Shown in pieces: positions 53,491 through 64,000 of a DNA stretch of 64,000 nt. Position numbers and translations under genes: made by a program. The notes under the pieces are model-generated. The model made no database searches and was not told where the DNA came from. It saw only the letters and a list, made by a program, of their open reading frames with translations. Each line of letters starts with the position of its first letter. Position 1 is the first letter of the stretch. This DNA is from Roseovarius mucosus (GTDB lineage Bacteria > Pseudomonadota > Alphaproteobacteria > Rhodobacterales > Rhodobacteraceae): assembly GCF_002080415.1 (NCBI RefSeq), contig NZ_CP020474.1, forward strand, positions 1,618,501 through 1,682,500, written 5' to 3'.

Positions 53491-53520
53491 GCATTTTGGT
53501 GCATTGCGGTGCAGAAACAG
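53491..53520. promoter_or_regulatory. 10-bp direct repeats before the HTH regulator
   Basis: GCATTTTGGT, GCATTGCGGT, then GCAGAAACAG follow each other in exact 10-bp phase, one helical turn. They sit between the racemase and the divergent regulator, 15 bp before the latter's ATG. Likely operator for the adjacent regulator; half-site GGTGCA. Confidence 0.5.
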
Positions 53521-53534
53521 GGCCAATTAGCATC

Positions 53535-54347
53535 ATGTCCGACCTGTCTACAAATCTGCGCCTGCTGTGCAGCTATCGACCGTCCATCTCGACGGTGGCC
53601 CGGGATATCGGGTTGAACCGCAGTCAGCTTAATCGCTATCTGGCGGGAAGTTCCTCTCCACGCACCGCGCTTTTGCGGCGGATTTGCGATTACTTCGGTG
53701 TAGAGGAATATGAGATCCGGCTGCCACCGCCCGATTTTGCGGCCATCGTGAAGTTGCGCGGCCTGTCGTCGGACAATTTTTCACGCGTTTTGCGGATGCA
53801 TTTCGACCGCATTCTTGCGCGCAATGACCCCCGCATCTTTCAGCTTTCGGGAAGCTTCTTCGAATATTACTGGTCGATGTCTACGCCGGGGATGGTCATT
53901 CGTTCGCTGGTGAGTTTTGCACCCGAGGGAGAGCATCTGTTCTACAGCCGTCTTGAGCGTATCGGCGACCCCAAGACCGTCGTCACCCGACATTTCCGCT
54001 ATCAGGGCCTTGCCCTTATGACGGGCGACAGGGTGTTCATGAACGATTATGAAACCGGCGCCGGGATCGAGGTGACGCAGACCGTGCTCTACCCCGACTA
54101 CAGCTTTCGCTGGCGGGTGCTGCACGGGGTGAAGGTCGGCGTCTCGGCCAATCGCGATCACGTGCCATGCGCCGTGCGCACGTATCTGGAGCGCACGCCG
54201 CCCCGCGCGAGCCTGATTGCCAACCTGCGCCGGGTCGGGCTCTTGGCCCCGGATGATCCTGATCTTCCTGGACATATTCTGCCGATGATCGACAACCGTA
54301 CTTCGGGGCCCTTCGGGTTTCAGGCGCATAACCCCTCGGTCCCGTAG
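53535..54347 (+). CDS. HTH (XRE-like) transcriptional regulator
   Basis: 270 residues. N-terminal helix-turn-helix at about 15-55 (SISTVARDIGLNRSQLNRYLAGSSSPRTALLRRICDYFGV). The rest (about 75-270: FEYYWSMSTPGMVIRSLVSFAPEGEHLFYSRLERIG...) is a sensor domain of unassigned family found in other alphaproteobacterial XRE-like regulators. ATG 53535 is preferred over the frame from 53463 because the repeats lie in that stretch. Divergent from the racemase-importer operon, so likely its regulator. Confidence 0.82.
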   Translation: MSDLSTNLRLLCSYRPSISTVARDIGLNRSQLNRYLAGSSSPRTALLRRICDYFGVEEYEIRLPPPDFAAIVKLRGLSSDNFSRVLRMHFDRILARNDPRIFQLSGSFFEYYWSMSTPGMVIRSLVSFAPEGEHLFYSRLERIGDPKTVVTRHFRYQGLALMTGDRVFMNDYETGAGIEVTQTVLYPDYSFRWRVLHGVKVGVSANRDHVPCAVRTYLERTPPRASLIANLRRVGLLAPDDPDLPGHILPMIDNRTSGPFGFQAHNPSVP

Positions 54348-54699
54348 GTTTATCCGTCGCCTTTCCACTATCGGTGCCAAAGAGCGTGGACAAAGAAGTG
54401 CCGAAGGTTCTTTTGGCCCATGCCCGATCAGTGATCAGTGCGGGAGGCCTTCAGGGGCGCAGCTCTCACGTCGAGCGGCTGGTATGGGGGAAGGCGAGAG
54501 AAACACATCTCGGGTTCGAGCGGCCGCTCAGGGCTGGAAGCGGTTAAGCGGCGCGGACTCGGACCGACGATGTTAACGGTGACGTCCTCCATTTGGGGCA
54601 CGCTGCGTTGCCGCTTGGCTGATTGCGGGCCCTATATCTGCTTCCCAAGGATCACCGGACGGGGTAGGCAGTCCGATCCTTGAAGGTTTGGGAAAGATC
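54348..54699. other. 352-bp gene-free spacer
   Basis: Between the HTH regulator and YaeQ. Contains GCGGCCGCTCAGGGC-like sequence near 54520 that echoes the spacer near 45087. No gene supported. Confidence 0.4.
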
Positions 54700-55245
54700 A
54701 TGGCGCAGAATGCCACCATTTACAAAATTGAACTGTCGGTCTCTGACATGGATCGCCACTATTACGAGACCCATAAACTGACCGTTGCAAAACACCCCTC
54801 GGAGACGGACGAGCGACTGATGGTGCGCATCGTCGCCTTCGCGCTGAATGCCCACGAGCATCTGGAAATGACCAAGGGACTTTCGACGGACGACGAGCCT
54901 GACATCTGGCAGAAGAGTCTGAGTGGCGAGATCAATTTGTGCGTGGCACTTGGGCTTCCAAGCGAGAAAGTCATGCGGCAGTCCTGCAACAAGGCCGCAA
55001 AGGTGATTGTCTACCCCTATGGCGGCAGAATTGCCGAAATGTGGTGGGACAAGGTCAAGAACGGCACCACTCGTTTCGACAATCTCCGTGTCGTCAATTT
55101 CTCGGAGGCCGATACGGCCACATTGGCAAAACTGGCCAACCGCGCGATGAAACTCCAGGTCAATATTCAGGACGGGGATGTAATGGTCAGCGTCGATGAT
55201 CGTGTCGTCTACGTCACGCCCGACACATGGAAGGACGTAACATAG
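54700..55245 (+). CDS. yaeQ: YaeQ family protein
   Basis: 181 residues. The YaeQ signature is visible: MAQNATIYKIELSVSDMDRHYYETHKLTVAKHPSETDERLMVRIVAFALNA, then INLCVALGLPSEKVMRQSCNKAAKVIVYPYGG. YaeQ has a restriction-endonuclease-like fold; in E. coli it was linked to hemolysin expression and RfaH, but function remains unclear. GGGAAAG precedes ATG 54700; a TTG at 54688 is a less likely start. Single gene, followed by insertion sequences. Confidence 0.92.
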   Translation: MAQNATIYKIELSVSDMDRHYYETHKLTVAKHPSETDERLMVRIVAFALNAHEHLEMTKGLSTDDEPDIWQKSLSGEINLCVALGLPSEKVMRQSCNKAAKVIVYPYGGRIAEMWWDKVKNGTTRFDNLRVVNFSEADTATLAKLANRAMKLQVNIQDGDVMVSVDDRVVYVTPDTWKDVT

Positions 55246-55374
55246 GTTGCCGTAACTGTCGCATACTGGACCGGAGGCGCCCGAATTGAACACAGTTAAC
55301 TCCAGCGCGCCAATGTCCGCACCGGGTAAGCTGCACCACAGCGCCGATCACGGTGACAGACGGCGGCTTTGGGC

Positions 55375-55733
55375 CCAGGCTGTGTGGAAACTCTCGCGCT
55401 ACGAGCGGCTTGCGATGTGTTGGTTTCGTAGCAGGCCTTTTGGCCTGATCGGGTTCATGCAATCCGCCGGTGGCGCGGATATTGCGCCGATGAGGGCAGT
55501 TTGGCCGGTTTGGGGGAGCAATGTTTCCCCTTTCAGGCCGGCATCGCCGCCATCAGACGCTTGATCCCGACCAAGGCAACCATGCACTTGATGTTGTAGG
55601 CTAGCACGTTCAGCGCCATCTCGGTGCGCACGTTTTTCAGGCGGCGCATCAGGAAATGGGTTGTCCTCATCCAGGCCTTGATCGTCCCGAAAGGATGCTC
55701 GACCGTGCTGCGGCGCAGGGTGACGTTGCCCCC
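55375..55733 (-). mobile_element. IS1182/IS5-type insertion sequence remnant
   Basis: The frame ending at 55533 reads RRSTVEHPFGTIKAWMRTTHFLMRRLKNVRTEMALNVLAYNIKCMVALVGIKRLMAAM, the C terminus of a DDE transposase. The N-terminal two thirds are gone, cut at the left edge of the IS3 copy. The element's outer end is probably near 55375 (TGTGTGGAAACTC), but that is a guess. Confidence 0.6.
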
Positions 55734-55784
55734 TGCATCTAATCCAGTTTGAGATAGACTCTGGCCCAACCGAAAGGACCAGAG

Positions 55785-56051
55785 ATGAAGCGCAGCAGAT
55801 TTACCGAAGATCAGATCATTGGCGTCCTGAAAGAGCATGAGGCTGGTATTTCCGTGGCCGATCTGTGCCGCAAGCACGGTGTCAGCGATGCAATTGTCTA
55901 TAAATGGAAAGCCAAGTATGGCGGCATGGATGTCAGTGAGGCGAAGCGTCTGAAGGCGCTTGAGGATGAGAACGGGAAGCTGAAGAAGCTGCTCGCCGAC
56001 GCCATGTTGGACAACTCGGCTCTGAAAGACTTGCTCGAAAAAAAATGGTGA
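55785..56051 (+). CDS. IS3-family transposase OrfA
   Basis: 88 residues: [50 protein letters not shown] is the HTH_Tnp_1 domain, followed by a leucine-zipper helix [46 protein letters not shown] precedes ATG 55785. Its end overlaps OrfB by 7 bp; an A7 run at 56038-56044 (GAAAAAAAATGG) just before the OrfB start is the expected programmed -1 frameshift signal giving the OrfAB fusion. Confidence 0.88.
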   Translation: MKRSRFTEDQIIGVLKEHEAGISVADLCRKHGVSDAIVYKWKAKYGGMDVSEAKRLKALEDENGKLKKLLADAMLDNSALKDLLEKKW

Positions 56052-56797
56052 CGCCCGCTGCGAAGCGGCAAGCGGTCGCGCATCTTGTGGAAGGCCACGG
56101 GATGAGCGAACGGCGGGCGTGTCGCGTCATCGGCTGCTGCAGGATGACAATGCGCTATGAGGCGATCCGGCAGGATGATCCCGCGCTGCGGGAGAGGCTG
56201 AAGGAACTGGCACGAGTTCGCCGCAGGTTCGGCTATCGGCGTCTGCATGTGTTTTTGCGGCGTGAGGGCCATGAGGTCAATCACAAGCGGCTGTTCCGCA
56301 TCTACCGCGAAGAGCGGCTGCATGTGCGCCGTCGCGGTGGGCGCAAACGTGCCATGGGAACACGGGCCCCGATGGTGTTGCCGCTGATGCCGAACCAGCG
56401 CTGGTCGTTGGACTTCGTATCCGATCAACTGACGGATGGCCGCCGGTTCAGACTCCTAACCGTGGTCGATGACTGCACCCGCGAATGCCTCGCGCTCATC
56501 GCCGACACTTCGCTGTCCGGGGCCAGAGTGGCGCGTGAACTGGCGACGCTGTTCGAGGCCCGTGGAAAGCCCGGAACAGTGGTCAGCGACAATGGGGCCG
56601 AGTTCACCTCGAACGCGATCCTGACCTTCACCGATGACCGCAAGATCGACTGGCATTACATCGCGCCAGGCAAGCCGACCCAGAATGCCTTCATCGAAAG
56701 CTTCAACGGTCGACTACGCGATGAGCTGCTGAACGAGATCCTGTTTCCGTCCCTGAACCATGCTCGCGTCACGCTGGCCGCCTGGCGCAAGGACTAG
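56045..56797 (+). pseudogene. IS3-family transposase OrfB, disrupted
   Basis: DDE integrase core: [32 protein letters not shown] (first Asp), [11 protein letters not shown] (second Asp), [18 protein letters not shown] (catalytic Glu). The frame ends at TAG 56795-56797 after WRKD, where relatives have a Tyr codon and go on NTERPHSRLGWQTPAEFAQTF; those residues are indeed encoded in frame after the TAG. So one nonsense change, followed by IS21 truncation, removes the C terminus. Probably inactive. Confidence 0.8.
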
Positions 56798-56939
56798 AAC
56801 ACCGAACGCCCCCATTCCCGCCTCGGCTGGCAAACGCCCGCCGAGTTCGCGCAGACCTTCACCCCGTGTTGATTGCCACTGAGAATTGACCCGGCATTGT
56901 CACCGAGAACTGACCCGCCCAGTGGTTATGTTCTGCGTA

Positions 56940-57731
56940 TCATGATGGCGTCAATGCTGGTGTTTCCTTCCGTTTCTTTTTCGCTGTTTCTGAGCTGGCC
57001 TTGAAGCGGTAGCTGTCATTGCCGGTCTCCAGAATGTGGCAGCGGTGGGTGAGGCGATCGAGCAGCGCGGTGGTCATTTTGGCGTCACCAAAGACCGTAG
57101 CCCACTCGGCGAAGCTCAGGTTGGTGGTTATGATGACGCTGGTGCGCTCGTAGAGTTTGCTCAGAAGATGGAAGAGCAAGGCCCCGCCGGAGGCACTGAA
57201 CGGCAAATATCCCAACTCATCGAGGATCACGAGGTCGGTTTTGACCAGCGCCTCGGCAATCTTTCCGGCCTTGCCCTGAGCCTTTTCCTGCTCCAGGGCA
57301 TTAACCAACTCGACCGTTGAGAAGAAGCGCACGCGCTTGCGGTGATGTTCGATGGCTTGGATGCCGAGGGCCGTAGCCACATGCGATTTCCCCGTGCCGG
57401 GACCGCCGATCAGGACCACATTTTCAGCGGCATCCATGAACTCGCATCGATGGAGCTGGCGGACCAGAGCTTCCCGCATTTCACTGGCCGCGAAGTCGAA
57501 GGCGGACAAGTCCTTGTATGCCGGGAAGCGGGCAGCCTTCATGTGATAGGCGATCGAGCGCACCTCCCGCTCGGCCATTTCGGCCTTGAGCAGTTGCGAC
57601 AGGATCGGCATGGCGGACACGAACGCGGGCGACCCTTGCTCGATGAGATCGCCCACGGCCTGCGCCATCCCGGGCATTTTGAGGCTACGCAGCATGATGA
57701 CGATGGCTGCTCCGGCGGGATCATGACGCAT
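56940..57731 (-). CDS. istB: IS21 helper ATPase IstB
   Basis: 263 residues. AAA+ ATPase: Walker A GGPGTGKS at about 107, Walker [13 protein letters not shown], sensor region [20 protein letters not shown] and [20 protein letters not shown], the IstB signature. ATG 57731 overlaps istA by 11 bp, as is usual; the frame from 57785 lies in istA. Helper that activates the transposase complex and controls target choice. Appears intact. Confidence 0.92.
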   Translation of the reverse strand: MRHDPAGAAIVIMLRSLKMPGMAQAVGDLIEQGSPAFVSAMPILSQLLKAEMAEREVRSIAYHMKAARFPAYKDLSAFDFAASEMREALVRQLHRCEFMDAAENVVLIGGPGTGKSHVATALGIQAIEHHRKRVRFFSTVELVNALEQEKAQGKAGKIAEALVKTDLVILDELGYLPFSASGGALLFHLLSKLYERTSVIITTNLSFAEWATVFGDAKMTTALLDRLTHRCHILETGNDSYRFKASSETAKKKRKETPALTPS

Positions 57732-59259
57732 GGCGCGTGCCTCCCTTATTCTGAGCCTGTCGCAGTCCGTCATAGCGTGCAACATTGGCCTCAGGTTCCT
57801 TGCTCAGAGAGAGGGCCGACGGCGGCGTTATATCGGGCTGGTCGGTCGGTTTTCCGTCTACCAACCTGTGGAGCAGGTTCAGCACATGGGTCTTTGTGGG
57901 CACGCCGGCCTCCAGAGCCATTTCCACTGCGCGAAGCACAGACTGCTCGTCATGGTGCAGAACAAGCGACAAAATATCGACCATCTCACGGTCCCCACCA
58001 GGCCTGCGCAGCATCTGTCCCTGCAACTTGCGGAAGGCCTCTGGCATCTCGGCAAAGGGTGCCCCATTGCGCAGCGCCCCGGGTTTGCGCTGGACCACGG
58101 CCAGATAATGGCGCCAGTCATAGATGACGCGCCCAGGCTGGCGGTGCGACCGGTCGATGATGCGCTCATGCGTGCAAATCACATGCCCCTCGGCGACAAC
58201 TATCAACCGCTCAGGGTAAATGCGCAGACTGACAGGGCGGTTCGCAAAACTGGCGGGCACAGAATAACGGGTGCGATCAAAGGTGATCAGGCAGGTCGGC
58301 GAGACGCGCTTTCTTTCCTCGACAAAACCATCGAACATTGTGGGGAGCGGCATAAGCGCAGGCTTCTCAGCCTCCCACACATCGGCGATGCTTCCAGGCA
58401 ACCTGCCATGGGCCGTCTCAGCCCACAGCAGCTTGCAGCGCTCTTCCAGCCAGTCATTCAGCGCGCCCAGATCCGGAAAGGTCGGCATCAGCTGCCACAT
58501 GCGATGGCGCGCGTCGCGCACATTCTTCTCGACCTGCCCTTTCTCCCATCCTGCGGCCGGGTTACAGAACTCGGGATCGAAGACATAATGACTGGTCATC
58601 GCCGTGAACCGCGCATTCACATCGCGCTTCTTACCAAGTCCAACTTTGTCGACGGCGGTCTTCATATTGTCATAGATGCCGCGGCCCGGGACGCCTTCGA
58701 AGACGCGGAACGCATGCCAATGCGCGTCAAACAGCATCTCATGTGTTTGCAGCAAATACGCCCGAACCAGAAAGGCGCGGCTGTGGGATAGCTTGATATG
58801 CGCGACCTGTAGTTTGATGCGCTCAGCCCCGACATAGGCCCAGTCCTCGCTCCAGTCGAATTGGAACGCCTCGCCAGGTGCAAACACCAGCGGCACGAAA
58901 GTTCCCCGATCCGTCGTGTGATGCGCGCGCTGCCGTTCGCCTTTCCATTGGCGAACGAAGGCTGCAACGCGCTCGTAGGAGCCGTCATATCCAAGCTTTA
59001 CCAGATCGGCGTGCATCAGCTTCGCCGTCCGGCGTTCTTTGCGTGATTTGCGCTGGTCGGTCGTGAGCCATGCTGTCAGTTGCTTGGCATAGGGATCCAG
59101 CTTGCTCGGACGATCCGGCGTCTGAAACGCAGGCTCAACAATCCCCTCCCGCAAATACTTCTTGATTGTGTTACGCGATATGCCCGTGCGCCGAGCAATC
59201 TCGCGAATGGGCATCTTGTCTCGCAGCGCCCATGTCCTGATAACCTTCAAAAATCCCAT
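57721..59259 (-). CDS. istA: IS21 transposase IstA
   Basis: 512 residues. N-terminal [45 protein letters not shown] retroviral-type core: [13 protein letters not shown] (Asp), [13 protein letters not shown] (Asp) and [19 protein letters not shown] (Glu). C-terminal beta-domain ([28 protein letters not shown]). Start at ATG 59259; the frame upstream to 59319 overlaps the terminal repeat. Appears intact, so the element may still be mobile. Confidence 0.92.
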   Translation of the reverse strand: MGFLKVIRTWALRDKMPIREIARRTGISRNTIKKYLREGIVEPAFQTPDRPSKLDPYAKQLTAWLTTDQRKSRKERRTAKLMHADLVKLGYDGSYERVAAFVRQWKGERQRAHHTTDRGTFVPLVFAPGEAFQFDWSEDWAYVGAERIKLQVAHIKLSHSRAFLVRAYLLQTHEMLFDAHWHAFRVFEGVPGRGIYDNMKTAVDKVGLGKKRDVNARFTAMTSHYVFDPEFCNPAAGWEKGQVEKNVRDARHRMWQLMPTFPDLGALNDWLEERCKLLWAETAHGRLPGSIADVWEAEKPALMPLPTMFDGFVEERKRVSPTCLITFDRTRYSVPASFANRPVSLRIYPERLIVVAEGHVICTHERIIDRSHRQPGRVIYDWRHYLAVVQRKPGALRNGAPFAEMPEAFRKLQGQMLRRPGGDREMVDILSLVLHHDEQSVLRAVEMALEAGVPTKTHVLNLLHRLVDGKPTDQPDITPPSALSLSKEPEANVARYDGLRQAQNKGGTRHAS

Positions 59260-59372
59260 GTCGATCACTCCAAATGCCCCCAGCTGGTTCAAGCCGGGGC
59301 AAGGTTGCACATGGGTCAATTCTCAGTGACAATTTTAGCCTTTGCCGGGTCAATTCTCAGTGGCAATCAACA

Positions 59373-59708
59373 GATCATCGGGCCTGGATCGAGACCCAGC
59401 TGTCCACTCCTTTCGAGGGGCAGACGGTCGTTGTGACCCATCATTGCCCCCACCCCGATCTGATCGGCGAGACGCCCTGTGATCTCGATGGGGTCTACGG
59501 CTCTGACCTGCGCGCGATGATTGATCGGTTCCAGCCCGATGTCTGGCTCTTCGGACATACGCACCATGCGGCCGAGATACGCCAAGGCCGAACCCGGATC
59601 CGCAATGTCTCGCTGGGCTATCCAGGGCAAGTTGCACCCGGCGATGAGGCGGAGCGGCTGAGGTGCGGGATTGTCGATCTGGAGCGATTGAGGGACGAGC
59701 CGACATAA
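59373..59708 (+). pseudogene. Metallophosphoesterase, 3' fragment
   Basis: About 110 C-terminal residues: TVVVTHHCPHPDLIG and WLFGHTHHAAEIRQGRTRIRNVSLGYPGQ are calcineurin-like motifs (the NH/HH and GHTH metal ligands). The N-terminal half with the GDxH/GDxxD motifs is missing; its 5' end is abruptly replaced by IS21 at 59372. Confidence 0.75.
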
Positions 59709-60185
59709 CGGTCAGGCCAAGTTCTTCGATCCGCAACAAGACGGTGCTCTGAATTAGAAGATGGACCGCGTTTTTTGTTCTTGGGGTTGTTCAGGTGGTT
59801 TTGGTTTTTCGGTTTTTTTGGTTGTTCGGTTTTTGCGGAAGGGAGAGGGTTTTTCCGTTCTTGCAAAGACAGGATGAAGTTGTTTTCAGTTTCTTTGTTT
59901 CAGGGCAGGACAGAAAATACGGATTTTTGGTCTTTTTAAGTTTTTTCTTTTTCTCGGTTATTTCTTTGCCTCGTTTTCAAAGCAAAGTTTGCACCACAGT
60001 TTTTCCAACCCATTGGTTATCCACAGTATTTCAACACCCACCCGCAATTTGATACTCTTTCCTCCGATCCCTGAGGCTCGCCATGCTTTATATTGATCTC
60101 AACACCGCCGGACAGATTTCCGGCCGGATCAACATCAAGATACCCCGCCTGAGCCAGATTCAGGACGGGCAGGAGCACTCGGCCA
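59709..60185. other. T-rich low-complexity stretch with one DnaA box
   Basis: From about 59760 to 60000 the plus strand is unusually rich in T (with G), built of recurring GGTTTTT/TTCGG-like words and almost no A/C balance, unlike the GC-rich neighbours. TTATCCACA at 60018-60026 is a perfect consensus DnaA box. No supported gene; frames on both strands are compositional artefacts. Further right to 60185, short frames on both strands are not decidable. Confidence 0.5.
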
Positions 60186-60404
60186 ATGGCACGGGACCGG
60201 AAGAGATATGCGCAAAAGGCGGGGCTGCCAGCAATGGCATTGCCGCCGGGTGCCAGATCATCGTCCGCCACGCCCCCTCCGAACGACCCTATTGCCATGC
60301 CCCAAAGTGCCCCGCATGCTTGCCTTGTTCAGCTCGTGCGCTTGTTGGCACGGCAGGCAGCACTAGCGGATATCGCAGATCAACGCGCCAAAGCGGAGGA
60401 CTAA
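60186..60404 (+). CDS. Small protein preceding the recombinase
   Basis: 72 residues ending HACLVQLVRLLARQAALADIADQRAKAED, a helical C terminus of a kind often seen in short genes directly before serine recombinases of alphaproteobacterial elements. Only 4 bp separate its stop from the recombinase start, and the recombinase ribosome site overlaps its last codons, so coupling is likely. Start uncertain: ATG 60186 or ATG 60294. Function unknown. Confidence 0.5.
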   Translation: MARDRKRYAQKAGLPAMALPPGARSSSATPPPNDPIAMPQSAPHACLVQLVRLLARQAALADIADQRAKAED

Positions 60405-60408
60405 ACTG

Positions 60409-62139
<1,731 letters not shown>

Positions 62140-62279
62140 ACGGTGTATAGTCCTGATTGGTATTGGTTTTCGGACTATTTTAGGCGCATGTTTATGCGCT
62201 GTTTTTTGACGCCTATTTTATGGGAATAGGGTTTGATCGTTTTTGAGAGATACATGAGTTTTACGAGGCTTTTACCAGG

Positions 62280-62394
62280 TTTGGCAGCGACCTACTCTCC
62301 CACGTCTTGAGACGCAGTACCATTGGCGCGACAGCGCTTAACGGCCGGGTTCGGGATGGGACCGGGTGTTTCGCTTGTGCTATGGCCACCAAAC
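62280..62394 (-). rRNA. 5S ribosomal RNA
   Basis: 115 nt. Terminal stem formed by GTTTGGTGGC (5') and GCTGCCAAAC (3'); interior has CCCGAACCCGGCCGTTAAGC and GGGAGAGTAGGTCGC, conserved 5S blocks. Located 141 bp before tRNA-fMet and about 195 bp after 23S. Confidence 0.95.
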
Positions 62395-62589
62395 CGGGAA
62401 AAAGCCTCGTTATGTGTGTCCTACCGCCCGGAGGGCTACTTGAGGACATTTTTTGTCCTATCGCCTATCGGCTAGTTGAGGACGGGTATCTCCAACCGTC
62501 TTGCTCCGGTTGGGGATTGGTTTCCAAGTCAGTACTCTGTGTTTTGTGTATGCTTTTGATTTGTTCTGTAACAGTCTTGCTATTACTGG

Positions 62590-64000
<1,411 letters not shown>

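Larger units (their letters stand above)
55728..56866 (+). mobile_element. IS3-family insertion sequence, right end lost
   Basis: Left end near TGCCCCCTGCATC at about 55728, abutting the IS1182-type transposase frame. Encodes OrfA and OrfB in the usual order with overlapping ends. The right end is missing because an IS21 copy begins at 56867 within the tail of the orfB reading frame. Confidence 0.75.
56867..59372 (-). mobile_element. IS21-family insertion sequence, complete
   Basis: 30-bp perfect terminal inverted repeats: 56867-56896 (starting TGTTGATTGCCACTGAG) and 59343-59372. Second internal copies of the repeat occur at 56896-56916 and 59313-59333, the multiple IstA-binding sites typical of IS21. 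Carries istA and istB read leftward. Flanks (CCCCG left, GATCA right) do not form a target duplication, so adjacent DNA was lost or rearranged after insertion. Confidence 0.92.

Noticed and set aside
59274..59372. Upstream in-frame extension of the metallophosphoesterase fragment
   Set aside because: Those codons belong to the IS21 end.

Overview
The window looks like chromosome from a Rhodobacterales (Roseobacter/Rhodobacter-type) alphaproteobacterium. The support is a high-GC, tightly packed genome, the HutF-type histidine route, a corrinoid-methyltransferase/dimethylglycine-dehydrogenase/ProXVW betaine cluster, and an alphaproteobacterial rRNA operon tail ending in tRNA-fMet. No database search was possible. 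Identities rest on recognised motifs, family lengths and gene order.

Left part (1-27 kb) is mostly catabolism with local regulators. It holds hutH (cut by the window edge), hutI, divergent hutF and hutD, with two sites matching the HutC-subfamily GntR operator. It continues with a TetR regulator, then a haloacid dehalogenase/Yip1-like/sodium-symporter/small-subunit operon, and a class III aminotransferase. A second TetR regulator follows, with a GST-cupin-SDR(truncated) operon; a shared 14-bp operator motif occurs before both and again before a flavin amine oxidase. An AraC regulator and a peroxiredoxin are divergent. Next come a truncated YafY-type regulator and an ABM-fold secreted protein. 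From 17.2 to 27.1 kb a quaternary-amine module contains a GlxA-type regulator, a dimethylglycine-dehydrogenase-like protein, a non-pyrrolysine MttB-family methyltransferase, a LysR regulator and a ProX-ProV-ProW importer.

Middle (27.5-37.2 kb): two two-component systems with small periplasmic partners (PepSY proteins for one; an OB-fold/YgiW-like protein and a 48-residue membrane protein for the other), a rhomboid protease, an ExoD protein and a DUF3179 protein.

From 37.2 to 45.4 kb lies an accessory segment. Its core is a three-gene operon (278, 390 and 882 residues) of signal-less, largely helical proteins with short hydrophobic segments set in charged helices. I read it as a candidate multi-component alpha-helical pore-forming toxin. 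The same segment holds a secreted protein interrupted by an amber codon, a serine-recombinase remnant and a membrane-anchored unknown protein.

From 45.4 to 53.4 kb one tightly overlapped operon encodes an Asp/Glu racemase, a complete Liv-type ABC importer, asparaginase and aspartate ammonia-lyase. A divergent HTH regulator sits beside it. Together they suggest uptake of an asparagine/aspartate-type compound and its conversion to fumarate and ammonia.

Right part (54.7-64 kb): YaeQ, then nested insertion sequences (IS1182-like remnant, IS3 copy, IS21 copy) that break a metallophosphoesterase gene. Beyond a T-rich stretch with one DnaA box is a large serine recombinase whose reading frame runs through the rRNA operon terminator into tRNA-fMet. 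The window ends with the 3' end of a leftward rRNA operon (23S partial, 5S, tRNA-fMet).
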